This document shows positions 13,944-20,273 of a stretch of DNA of 20,856 nucleotides, piece after piece. Origin of the DNA: an uncultured Caulobacter sp. (GTDB taxonomy: Bacteria; Pseudomonadota; Alphaproteobacteria; Caulobacterales; Caulobacteraceae). Below the pieces are notes generated by a model. That model ran no database searches. It worked only from the letters and a program-made list of their open reading frames with translations, and had not been told where the DNA came from. The DNA is taken from NCBI RefSeq assembly GCF_937900395.1, contig NZ_CALCDX010000213.1, forward strand, positions 1 to 20,856, read 5' to 3'. Position 1 is the stretch's first letter, and each line of letters begins with the position of its first letter. Made by a program: the position numbers and the translations under genes.

Positions 13944-14531
13944 TTAAGGCTGCGTCATGACCTGCTTGTCATCTGGCGCGATCTTCGCCACGCCTGCCGC
14001 CGCGAGGCCGCGCAGCAGCGAGGCCGCCTGCATCCCCACGGTAATCTCGCCGGCCAGCGCCATCCGGATCGCCTCGGCGAGCGGGACCCAGACGCTTTCG
14101 ATCCGCTCGCTGGGCTCGTCCTGAGGCTCGGCGACCTTCACGACATCGCGCGCCAGGATGATGTGGGTGCGGTTCGTATGGGTGCCGGCGTTGGGACGGG
14201 TCTCGCCCACGAGGCTGAGCGTTCCGGCGCAACCGGCTTCCTCCAGCAGCTCGCGCCGGCCAGCCTCGACCGGATCGGTCTCGCCAGGGTCCATGCCGCC
14301 CGCGGGCAGCTCGATCGAGATGTCCCCCAAGGCGTGGCGGTACTGCTTGACCAGCAGGACGTTGTTGTCGGCGTCCAGCGCGACCACCTCGACCCAGTCG
14401 GGATATTCCAGGACGTAATAAGGCGCGATCACCGCGCCCTCGTCGGTGACGCAATCGTCCGCGCGGACGCTGATCCAACGGTCCTTGTGGATGTGTCGAG
14501 AAGCGGTGACCCGCCATTTTCCGTCCGACAT
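13944..14531 (-). CDS. Nudix hydrolase (ADP-ribose pyrophosphatase-like)
   Basis: A 195-residue Nudix hydrolase, most like ADP-ribose or nucleotide-sugar pyrophosphatases, cleaving X-linked nucleoside diphosphates. The Nudix box runs from G78 to C101 (GGMDPGETDP...RRELLEEAGC), with metal-binding E94, E97 and E98. Compared with the textbook spacing GX5EX7RE there is one additional residue between E84 and R93. The rest of the domain (VVALDADNNVLLVKQYRH, then WVPLAEAI) fits. The start has AGGA eight bases upstream. It sits 20 bp behind rimM, where trmD and rplS stand in many bacteria, and is probably co-transcribed with rimM. The substrate is inferred from the family only. Confidence 0.9.
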   Translation of the reverse strand: MSDGKWRVTASRHIHKDRWISVRADDCVTDEGAVIAPYYVLEYPDWVEVVALDADNNVLLVKQYRHALGDISIELPAGGMDPGETDPVEAGRRELLEEAGCAGTLSLVGETRPNAGTHTNRTHIILARDVVKVAEPQDEPSERIESVWVPLAEAIRMALAGEITVGMQAASLLRGLAAAGVAKIAPDDKQVMTQP

Positions 14532-14551
14532 AGTCCGGTCCTCTCGGAAAA

Positions 14552-15118
14552 TCAGTCGCGGTCGCCCAGCTCTTCGTCTTCGGACGGGCCTTCTTGTTCG
14601 CCCACCAGGGCGGGCGGATCGGCCAGGATCAGGCCTTCGCTGATTTTCACCTCGGGCACGGCCGCCCGCGTGAACGGCAGGTACCAGGTCGGGCCGCCCA
14701 GATCCGGGGTGATCTCGAGAATGTCGCCGGCGCCGAAGTTCTGGACGCTCTTCACGCGGCCCAGCAGGACGTCGGTCTGGATGTGGCGGACACTAAGGCC
14801 GACCAGGTCGGTCAGGTAGAACTCGTCCTCGTCGGGCTCGGGCAGCGCCGAGCGGAGGACATAGAGACGAAGCCCGCGCAGGGCGTCGGCGGCTTCCTTG
14901 GTCTCGACGCCCGGGCAACGGCAGATGACGCCGTCCTTGGTCTTGCGCGCCGAGGCGATGGTCAGGGCGGGCGAGCCATCCTGGCGCTTCAGCATCTTGA
15001 AGGCCGCGATGCTCATCGGGTCTTCGGTATAGGTCGAGATCCGCACCTCGCCGCGCACGCCAAAGCCGCCGGCCACGCGGCCGACCAGGATGAGCGGATC
15101 GTCGTTGGAGGCGGCCAT
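14552..15118 (-). CDS. rimM: 16S rRNA processing/ribosome maturation factor RimM
   Basis: RimM binds ribosomal protein S19 and assists maturation of the 30S head. The 188-residue protein has an N-terminal RimM beta-barrel (about 8-95; VGRVAGGFGVRGEVRI is the family signature) and a C-terminal PRC barrel (about 100-170; EFYLTDLVGLSV, then GAGDILEI and YLPFTRAAVPEV). An acidic tail (GEQEGPSEDEELGDRD) ends the protein. It follows rpsP by 56 bp with a strong hairpin in the gap, and precedes the Nudix gene. Identification is secure. Confidence 0.95.
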   Translation of the reverse strand: MAASNDDPLILVGRVAGGFGVRGEVRISTYTEDPMSIAAFKMLKRQDGSPALTIASARKTKDGVICRCPGVETKEAADALRGLRLYVLRSALPEPDEDEFYLTDLVGLSVRHIQTDVLLGRVKSVQNFGAGDILEITPDLGGPTWYLPFTRAAVPEVKISEGLILADPPALVGEQEGPSEDEELGDRD

Positions 15119-15133
15119 CGTCCAGACAGAGTC

Positions 15134-15163
15134 GCGCCGCCGTCTCCGAAGAAACGGCGGCGC
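15134..15163 (-). other. Perfect 10-bp hairpin between rpsP and rimM
   Basis: GCGCCGCCGT (15134-15143) and ACGGCGGCGC (15154-15163) form a perfect GC-rich stem around a 10-nt loop, 11 bases after the rpsP stop in the minus-strand message. There is no T-run, so complete termination is unlikely. It is well placed as an attenuator, processing site or 3'-end stabiliser that would let rpsP be made in larger amounts than rimM. Confidence 0.6.
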
Positions 15164-15174
15164 AAGAACCCTGA

Positions 15175-15666
15175 TTAGCCTTCGGCGGCTTCTTCGGCCG
15201 GGGCTTCGGCAGCCGGAGCTTCGGCGGCCGGAGCCTCTTCAGCCGGAGCCTCCTCCACGGCCGGAGCCGCGGCGGCTTCGGCGGCGGCGGCTTCAGCGGC
15301 GGCCTTGGCGTCGGCTTCGGCTTGCTTGCGCTCTTCTTCGCGCTGGGCGCGTTCGGCCAGACGCTCTTGCGCCTTCTTGCCCGGCTGAGCCTTTTGCGGG
15401 TTGTTGCCGGCGGTCCAGGTGGTCAGGCCTTGGGCGGCCAGGAAGCGGGCGACGCGGTCGGTCGGCTGAGCGCCCTTCTTGAGCCACTCCTGGATCGACT
15501 CGACCTTCAGGGTGACGCGGTTGGCGTCGTCCTTCTTGAGGAGCGGGTTGTAGGTGCCGACCTTCTCGATGAAGCGGCCATCGCGCGGCGAGTGGCTGTC
15601 GGCGACGACGATCGAGTAGTACGGACGCTTCTTGGCGCCGCCACGGGCGAGACGGATCTTCAGCAT
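15175..15666 (-). CDS. rpsP: 30S ribosomal protein S16 with Ala/Glu-rich C-terminal extension
   Basis: Ribosomal protein S16 of the small subunit. Residues 1-85 are the conserved core (MLKIRLARGGAKKRPYYSIV, then RDGRFIEKVGTYNP and WLKKGAQPTDRV). The remaining ~78 residues are an extension: a basic/charged helix-like part (95-120) and an Ala/Glu/Pro-rich low-complexity tail (121-163) with near-repeats of EEAPAAEAPA. The protein is about twice the length of E. coli S16 (82 residues); extended S16 is common in Alphaproteobacteria. It starts 24 bp after ffh ends, in the same direction. Confidence 0.95.
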   Translation of the reverse strand: MLKIRLARGGAKKRPYYSIVVADSHSPRDGRFIEKVGTYNPLLKKDDANRVTLKVESIQEWLKKGAQPTDRVARFLAAQGLTTWTAGNNPQKAQPGKKAQERLAERAQREEERKQAEADAKAAAEAAAAEAAAAPAVEEAPAEEAPAAEAPAAEAPAEEAAEG

Positions 15667-15690
15667 TTCGGTAGTCCTTGGTCTAAAGTT

Positions 15691-17217
15691 CTATTTCTTG
15701 AACGGGTTGAAGCCGGGCAGGCCCAGGCCGGAGAGAGGATTGGGCTTGGCGTCGCCGCCAGTCCCGAGACCCGGCAGGCCGGGCAGCCCCGGGAGGCCTT
15801 GGCCCCCCGCTGCATTCGTGTCGGGGGAAGCAAGTTTGCCGCCGCCCATGTTCTTGAGACGGGCCATGTCGCCGCCGCCCATCATCTGGGCCATGCGGGC
15901 CAGGCCCTTGCCGCCGTCCTTGCTCATGGCCTTGAACATGTCGGCCATCTGGCGGTGCTGCTTGAGCAGGCGATTGACCTCGGCCACGTCGACCCCGGCG
16001 CCGGCCGCGATGCGGCGCTTGCGAGAGGCGGCCAGGATGTCGGGCTTCTTGCGCTCTTCCTTGGTCATCGAGCTGATGATCGCCTGTTGGCGACGGAAGA
16101 TGCTGTCGTCGATCCCGCTCTCGGAGATCTGCTTCTTGACCTTCTGGACGCCGGGCAGCAGGCCCATGATGCCTTCCATGCCGCCCAGCTTCTGCATCTG
16201 CTTCAGCTGCGCCGACAGGTCGTCGAGGTCGAACTTGCCCTTGGCCAGCTTCTTGGCCATGCGCTCGGCCTCGGCGTGGTCGAGGTCGGCCGCGGCCTTC
16301 TCCACCAGCGCCACGACGTCGCCCTGGCCCAGGATCCGGCCGGCGACGCGGCGGGCGTCGAACACGTCCAGCTGGTCGATCTTCTCGCCGGCGCCGAGGA
16401 ACTTGATCGGCAGGCCGGTGACGTGGCGCATCGACAGGGCCGCGCCGCCGCGGCCGTCGCCGTCGGCGCGGGTCAGGATCAGGCCGGTCAGCGGCAGGCG
16501 CTCGTGGAACGCCTTGGCCGTGCGGACGGCGTCCTGGCCGGTCAGGCTGTCGGCGACCAAGATGGTCTCGGACGGATTGGCGATCCTGGCGACCTCGGCC
16601 GCCTCGCTCATCATCGCCTCGTCCAGCGTGGTGCGGCCGGCGGTGTCGAGGATCAGGACGTCATAGCCGCCCAGCTTGGCGGCCGTGACGGCGCGCTTGG
16701 CGATGTCCACGGCGCTCTGGCCGGCGACGATCGGCAGGCTCTCGACCCCGACCTGCTGGGCCAGCAGCGCCAGCTGCTCCATGGCGGCCGGGCGGCGGGT
16801 GTCGAGCGAGGCGACCAGCACCTTCTTGCGTTCGGTCTTGTTCAGACGCAGCGCGAGCTTGCCGGTGGTCGTCGTCTTGCCCGAGCCTTGCAGGCCGGCC
16901 ATCAGGATGATGCTAGGCGGGTTCAGCGCCAGGTTCAGGCCGGTCGGAACGTCGCCGCCCAGCATGTCGACCAGGCCGTCATAGACGATCTTCACCACCT
17001 GGTCGGCCGGCTTGACCGAGCGGATGACCGCCTCGCCCGAGGCCAGCTCCTTGGCCTTGCTGATGAAGTCCTTGACGACCGGCAGGGCGACGTCGGCCTC
17101 GAGCAGGGCGACGCGGACCTCGCGCAGCGCCTCGTCGATGTCCTTCTCGGACAGCACGCCGCGACCGCCGAGGCGTTCGAAGACGCCGGAAAGTCGCTCT
17201 GTAAGGCCGTCGAACAT
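15691..17217 (-). CDS. ffh: Signal recognition particle protein Ffh
   Basis: Ffh is the GTPase of the signal recognition particle; with 4.5S RNA it delivers membrane proteins co-translationally to FtsY and the Sec translocon. The 508-residue protein has the N domain (1-90), the G domain with P-loop GLQGSGKT (108-115), DTRRPAA (139-145), DTAGR (191-195) and TRADGDGRGG (249-258), and the Met-rich M domain (about 320-450) containing SGIDDSIFRRQQAIISSM and the RNA-binding RKRRIAAGAG. A Gly/Pro/Leu-rich tail follows. The start at 17217 (MFDGLTERLSG) is the family start and has AGGG upstream; the alternative ATG at 17253 adds 12 non-family residues. It is the first gene of the ffh-rpsP-rimM unit, with a long structured leader. 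Confidence 0.96.
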   Translation of the reverse strand: MFDGLTERLSGVFERLGGRGVLSEKDIDEALREVRVALLEADVALPVVKDFISKAKELASGEAVIRSVKPADQVVKIVYDGLVDMLGGDVPTGLNLALNPPSIILMAGLQGSGKTTTTGKLALRLNKTERKKVLVASLDTRRPAAMEQLALLAQQVGVESLPIVAGQSAVDIAKRAVTAAKLGGYDVLILDTAGRTTLDEAMMSEAAEVARIANPSETILVADSLTGQDAVRTAKAFHERLPLTGLILTRADGDGRGGAALSMRHVTGLPIKFLGAGEKIDQLDVFDARRVAGRILGQGDVVALVEKAAADLDHAEAERMAKKLAKGKFDLDDLSAQLKQMQKLGGMEGIMGLLPGVQKVKKQISESGIDDSIFRRQQAIISSMTKEERKKPDILAASRKRRIAAGAGVDVAEVNRLLKQHRQMADMFKAMSKDGGKGLARMAQMMGGGDMARLKNMGGGKLASPDTNAAGGQGLPGLPGLPGLGTGGDAKPNPLSGLGLPGFNPFKK

Positions 17218-17256
17218 GTCGAACCCTGTTAAATTCCAAGCTCCAAACGCCATCAG

Positions 17257-17284
17257 CCCCCGTGGACGATCACGTCGACGGGGG
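17257..17284 (-). other. 12-bp hairpin in the ffh leader
   Basis: CCCCCGTGGACG (17257-17268) pairs with CGTCGACGGGGG (17273-17284) with one mismatch and the tetraloop ATCA, about 40 nt upstream of the ffh start codon. It lacks a T-run. With two smaller stems in the same leader (CCTGG/CCAGG at 17311-17324, GGCGCT/AGCGCC at 17344-17363), the ~150-nt 5' untranslated region appears highly structured. Confidence 0.55.
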
Positions 17285-17374
17285 TCCTCGCCGTCCTCGT
17301 CCGGATGGATCCTGGGCTACCAGGCCGGGGTCGTGACGGTGGAGGCGCTGCTGATAAAGCGCCGGAAGCCGGGG

Positions 17375-17403
17375 CTTATGCACAGAAAAGGGCGAGGAGT
17401 CAA
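17375..17403 (-). promoter_or_regulatory. Candidate ffh promoter overlapping a GANTC site
   Basis: Read on the minus strand: TTGACT (17403-17398), 17 bp, CATAAG (17380-17375). Transcription would start near 17368, giving a leader of ~150 nt. A GANTC site (GAGTC on the plus strand, 17397-17401) overlaps the -35 box, so CcrM methylation could affect this promoter. Confidence 0.5.
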
Positions 17404-17429
17404 AAGTCAGTCAGCAATGACTATCAAAT

Positions 17430-17461
17430 CCGACCTTCCCGGCGAATGCCGGGACCCAGAT
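17430..17461 (+). repeat. REP-like palindromic unit, copy A
   Basis: A 32-bp unit with the core palindrome CCCGGC-GAAT-GCCGGG, flanked by CCGACCT on the left and CCAGAT on the right. It agrees at 29 of 32 positions with copy B on the other strand, 62 bp away. Cores of the form CCCGGCGAANGCCGGG recur in intergenic DNA of many Proteobacteria. It lies 27 bp beyond the -35 element of the ffh promoter. Confidence 0.7.
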
Positions 17462-17523
17462 CCCAGGCGCTTGGACTGATTGGAAGAGTTCTGAGTTAAA
17501 GGAACCCGCCTGAGCGCTTTTCC

Positions 17524-17555
17524 ATCTGGACCCCGGCATTCGCCGGGGAGGTCGG
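17524..17555 (-). repeat. REP-like palindromic unit, copy B (inverted)
   Basis: The inverted partner of copy A; its core arm is lengthened to CCCCGGC-GAAT-GCCGGGG. It begins about 12 bp after the stop of the DUF1993 gene in that gene's reading direction, so it probably forms the 3' hairpin of that transcript. The two units and the 62-bp spacer make a BIME-like module. The spacer itself shows no gene or other feature. Confidence 0.7.
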
Positions 17556-17567
17556 CCGGAGGAAGGA

Positions 17568-18074
17568 TCAGGCCATCCCGAGGAAGTCGCGCTTGCCGAC
17601 CTCGACGCCATTGTGGCGCAGGATGGCGTAGGCCGTGGTCAGGTGGAAGAAGAAGTTCGGCTGGGCCTGACCCTGGAAATAGGCCAGGCCCTTGACCACG
17701 CTGGTCTCGCCGCGACGGGTCAGGGTGATGTCGCGATCCTCGGCGCCCTCGAACGCTGTCGGGTCCAGACCTTCGACATAGGCGATGGCGCGGTCGATGC
17801 GGGCGATCAGCTCGGCGAAGCTGGTTTCGACGTCGTCCCAGGCCGGAACCTCTTGGCCGGCCAGGCGCGCGCAGCAGCCCTTGGCGAAGTCGGTGGCGAT
17901 CTGCACCTGGCGGATCAGCGGGAACATGTCGGGGTAGAGCCGGGCCTTCAGCAGGGCGTCCGGATCCCATCCTTTGGTCTCGACGTGGGCGGCAGCCTTG
18001 GTCAGGACGCCTTTCAGGCCCTTGAGCCCCTGGATGAACACGGGCGCGCTGGCCTGGTGGATCGAGATCGACAT
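17568..18074 (-). CDS. DUF1993 family protein
   Basis: A 168-residue mostly helical protein of the DUF1993 family, function not established; the fold is thought to resemble DinB-like four-helix bundles. It shows the family hallmarks: the N-terminal SISIHQASAPVFIQGLKGLKGVL, DPDALLKARLYPDMFPLIRQVQIATD and the C-terminal FFFHLTTAYAILRHNGVEVGKRDFLG. The start is placed at 18074 (MSISIHQAS) because GGAG precedes it and the 38 residues upstream are not part of the family. It is divergent from the CBS gene (116 bp). Conserved His and Asp residues could bind metal, but this cannot be decided here. Confidence 0.85.
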   Translation of the reverse strand: MSISIHQASAPVFIQGLKGLKGVLTKAAAHVETKGWDPDALLKARLYPDMFPLIRQVQIATDFAKGCCARLAGQEVPAWDDVETSFAELIARIDRAIAYVEGLDPTAFEGAEDRDITLTRRGETSVVKGLAYFQGQAQPNFFFHLTTAYAILRHNGVEVGKRDFLGMA

Positions 18075-18138
18075 GGGAAGCTCCGGTGGTGCGATGCGCC
18101 TAGATAGGGCCCGCCCCTGGCGACCGGAAGCGGAACGG

Positions 18139-18164
18139 TTGGCGGAAGCTGTGGGTTTTAGACC
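18139..18164 (+). promoter_or_regulatory. Candidate promoter of the CBS-domain gene
   Basis: TTGGCGG (18139-18145), 11 nt, TTTAGACC (18157-18164) fits the Caulobacter TTGACGS / GCTANAWC pattern moderately. An overlapping GGAAC (18132-18136) followed 17 nt later by GGTT resembles an EcfG/SigT general-stress promoter (GGAAC, 16-17 nt, CGTT) at eight of nine positions. Either would start transcription 15-30 bases before the ATG. Confidence 0.45.
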
Positions 18165-18190
18165 TCGAATTCCAACCGACGAGGTCACCC

Positions 18191-18625
18191 ATGAAAGTCA
18201 GCGACGCAATGACCAGCCAGGTCTCGATCGCCCGCCCCACCGACACGATCCGACAGGTCGCTGAGACGATGGCCAAGGTCGACAGCGGTGTGGTGCCAGT
18301 GGTCGACGACGGCAAGGTCGTCGGCCTGGTCACCGATCGCGACATCGTCCTGCGGGTCGTCGCCGAGGGCCGCAGCTTCGACAGCGCCGTCTCGGACGTG
18401 ATGTCCGATGGCGAGGTGCTGAGCGTGAAGGAGGACGACATCCTCGCCGACGCGACCGCCAAGATGGCCAACCATCAGGTCCGCCGACTGGTCGTGCTGA
18501 ACGACGCCGGCGCGCTCAGCGGCATCCTCTCGCTGGGCGACGTGGCCAAGGACTACGGCGCCAAGCAGGTCGGCAAGACGCTGGAGGAGATCTCCCAGGA
18601 GCCGGGCGACGCGGCGACGCACTAG
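18191..18625 (+). CDS. CBS-domain pair protein
   Basis: A 144-residue stand-alone protein made of two CBS domains (about 7-60 and 72-125), forming one Bateman module that usually binds adenosine nucleotides. Motifs are VPVVDDGKVVGLVTDRDIVLRVV in domain 1 and RRLVVLNDAGALSGILSLGDVA in domain 2, both ending with the (T/S)xxD-type ribose-binding pattern. AGGT lies before the ATG. The polar tail carries no further domain. Such proteins are often energy or stress sensors acting on a partner, and the partner is not evident in this window. A strong terminator follows. Confidence 0.9.
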   Translation: MKVSDAMTSQVSIARPTDTIRQVAETMAKVDSGVVPVVDDGKVVGLVTDRDIVLRVVAEGRSFDSAVSDVMSDGEVLSVKEDDILADATAKMANHQVRRLVVLNDAGALSGILSLGDVAKDYGAKQVGKTLEEISQEPGDAATH

Positions 18626-18635
18626 CGCCCAGCAA

Positions 18636-18669
18636 AAAGGGCGGCCCCGCGAGGAGCCGCCCTTTCCTT
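18636..18669. terminator. Bidirectional intrinsic terminator between the CBS gene and mdh
   Basis: AAAGGGCGGC (18636-18645) and GCCGCCCTTT (18656-18665) form a perfect 10-bp stem with a 10-nt loop. TTTCCTT follows on the plus strand, and the A-run 18634-18638 supplies a U-tract for the minus strand, so it can stop both convergent genes. Confidence 0.88.
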
Positions 18670-18689
18670 ATTCGCCTAAGCGACCGGCC

Positions 18690-19652
18690 TTAGACCAGCG
18701 AGCTGTCGATGGCCTTGCAGGCTTCCATCAGGCCCTTCACCGACTCGACGGATTTGGCGAACATCGCCTTTTCCGCGTCGTTGGTTTCGAACTCGACGAT
18801 CTTCTCGGCGCCGCCGGCGCCGATCACGACCGGAACGCCGACATAGAGGTCCTTCAGGCCGTACTGGCCGGTCAGGTAGGTGGCGCATGGCAGGACGCGC
18901 TTCTTGTCCTTCAGGTACGAGGTCGCCATGGCGATGGCGCTCTCGGCCGGAGCGTAGAAGGCCGAGCCGGTCTTCAGCAGGGCGACGATCTCGCCGCCGC
19001 CCTTGCGGGTGCGGTCGACGATGGCGTCCAGCTTCTCTTGGGTCAGCCAGCCTTGCTTGACCAGTTCCGGCAGCGGCAGGCCGCCGACGGTCGAGTGACG
19101 GACCATCGGGACCATGTCGTCGCCGTGGCCGCCCAGGGTCCAGGCGTGGATGTCTTCGACCGAGACGCCGGTGGCTTCAGCCAGGAAGTAGGCGAAGCGG
19201 GCCGAGTCGAGGACGCCGGCCATGCCGATGACCTTTTCCTTCGGCAGGCCCGAGAACTGCTGCAGAGCCCAGACCATCGCGTCCAGCGGGTTGGTGATGC
19301 AGATGACGAAGGCGTTCGGGGCGTGGGCCTTGATGCCTTCGCCGACGGCCTTCATGACCTTCAGGTTGATGCCCAGCAGGTCGTCGCGGCTCATGCCCGG
19401 CTTGCGCGGCACGCCGGCGGTCACGATGCAGACGTCGGCGCCGGCGATGTCGGCGTAGTCGTTGGCGCCCTTCAGGGCAACGTCCTTGCCGAACACGGCC
19501 GAGGCTTCGGCGATGTCGAGGGCCTTACCCTGCGGGGTGCCTTCGGCGATGTCGAACAGGATCACGTCGCCCAGCTCTTCGCGAGCGGCGATGTGGGCCA
19601 GGGTGCCGCCGATCATGCCGGCGCCGATAAGGGCGATCTTCGCGCGAGCCAT
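18690..19652 (-). CDS. mdh: Malate dehydrogenase (LDH-like type)
   Basis: Malate dehydrogenase of the citric acid cycle, oxidising malate to oxaloacetate with NAD. The 320-residue protein belongs to the LDH-like group usual in Alphaproteobacteria. It has the dinucleotide motif GAGMIGG (10-16), Asp34 for NAD specificity, the substrate arginines R83 and R89 on the mobile loop (VPRKPGMSRDD) and R152, and the catalytic His176 in GGHGDDM with N121 in ITNPLD. Arg83 in place of Gln marks malate rather than lactate specificity. GGAGA precedes the ATG. The gene is monocistronic here, ended by the bidirectional terminator, and divergent from the MaoC-bacterioferritin chimera. Confidence 0.96.
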   Translation of the reverse strand: MARAKIALIGAGMIGGTLAHIAAREELGDVILFDIAEGTPQGKALDIAEASAVFGKDVALKGANDYADIAGADVCIVTAGVPRKPGMSRDDLLGINLKVMKAVGEGIKAHAPNAFVICITNPLDAMVWALQQFSGLPKEKVIGMAGVLDSARFAYFLAEATGVSVEDIHAWTLGGHGDDMVPMVRHSTVGGLPLPELVKQGWLTQEKLDAIVDRTRKGGGEIVALLKTGSAFYAPAESAIAMATSYLKDKKRVLPCATYLTGQYGLKDLYVGVPVVIGAGGAEKIVEFETNDAEKAMFAKSVESVKGLMEACKAIDSSLV

Positions 19653-19693
19653 GGGGTCTCCATCAAGGCTGTGGACAGTGAAATGTCGCGCGC

Positions 19694-19722
19694 GGTCTAG
19701 ACCTGTCGGAGCCTGGCCTCAA
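19694..19722 (-). promoter_or_regulatory. Candidate mdh promoter
   Basis: On the minus strand: TTGAGGC (19722-19716), 14 nt, TCTAGACC (19701-19694), a fair match to the Caulobacter housekeeping consensus with correct spacing. The leader would be about 35 nt. Confidence 0.5.
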
Positions 19723-19796
19723 GCCCCCTTTCCCGTTTCGCTGCACTGCGGCAAAGATGCATGAACAATGATAATTCAGAGCAGGGTGCGAAAGCC

Positions 19797-20261
19797 GTGA
19801 CGACGAAAACTGATCCAGGCAACTTCTTCGAGGACTTCAAGCTGGGCCAAAGGCTGGTCCACGCCACGCCTCGGACCGTCACGGCGGGGGACGTGGCGCT
19901 GTATACGGCGCTTTACGGTCCGCGCTTTTCGCTGTTCTCGTCGGAAGAATTCGCGAAGGCCTGCGGCCTTATGTCCGCGCCGGTCGATCCGCTGATCGCC
20001 TTCCACGTCGTGTTCGGCAAGACCGTGCCGGACATGCTGAAATCCGACCTCGCCGTCGAATACAAGGTCGATGGCGAGCTGAAGAAGGCCATCGCCGCCT
20101 GCGAGAAGGCCCAGGACTACGTCACCCGCGAGATGCTGGTGGTGCAGCTCGACGACACCGAGATGGATCACGCCTACTTCCTGGAAAAGCAGCTCAAGCT
20201 GATCGAAATGGTCGGCCTGGAAAACTACCAGCAGAGCCAGATGGGCTCGACCCCGGTTTAA
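19797..20261 (+). pseudogene. In-frame chimera: MaoC (mesaconyl-CoA hydratase-like) N-terminus joined to bacterioferritin C-terminal half
   Basis: Open frame of 154 codons from the GTG at 19797 (a longer form starts at the ATG at 19761). Residues 1-79 (TTKTDPGNFFEDFKLGQ, HATPRTVTAGDVALYTALYG, VDPLIAFHVVFGKTVPD) match the first quarter of mesaconyl-CoA-hydratase-like MaoC proteins, which are about 340 residues long. From M80 (MLKSDLAVEYKV) to the end it aligns to bacterioferritin residues 86-158, closing with VGLENYQQSQMG, nearly identical to the next gene. The half-bacterioferritin keeps ferroxidase ligands equivalent to E94, E127 and H130 but lacks helices A and B (E18, E51, H54, heme M52). 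Neither domain is complete, so I infer a deletion fusion of maoC and a first bfr gene. GTG is preferred because it gives the usual MTTKT start. Confidence 0.8.
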
Positions 20262-20273
20262 GGAGCGGCGACG

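Noticed and set aside
13944..14531. Possible frameshift in the Nudix box because of one extra residue between E84 and R93
   Set aside because: The frame is intact on both sides, the catalytic RELLEE is complete, and an extra residue here can occur in the ETDPxEA type of box.
15322..17232. A 636-codon plus-strand open frame opposite ffh and rpsP
   Set aside because: It is antisense to two certain genes, its His/Gly/Asp/Gln/Leu-rich composition is what the complement of high-GC coding DNA gives, and it has no recognisable domain.
17290..17330. Possible 4.5S RNA (GTCCGGATGG resembles the GGTCCGGAAGGAAGCAGCC loop)
   Set aside because: The diagnostic GGAAGCAGCC part and the matching stems are absent. 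The resemblance is limited to a few bases.
17430..17555. CRISPR array or phage attachment site
   Set aside because: There are only two units, in inverted orientation, with internal palindromes and no regular spacers, no tRNA and no integrase. A REP/BIME-type module fits better.
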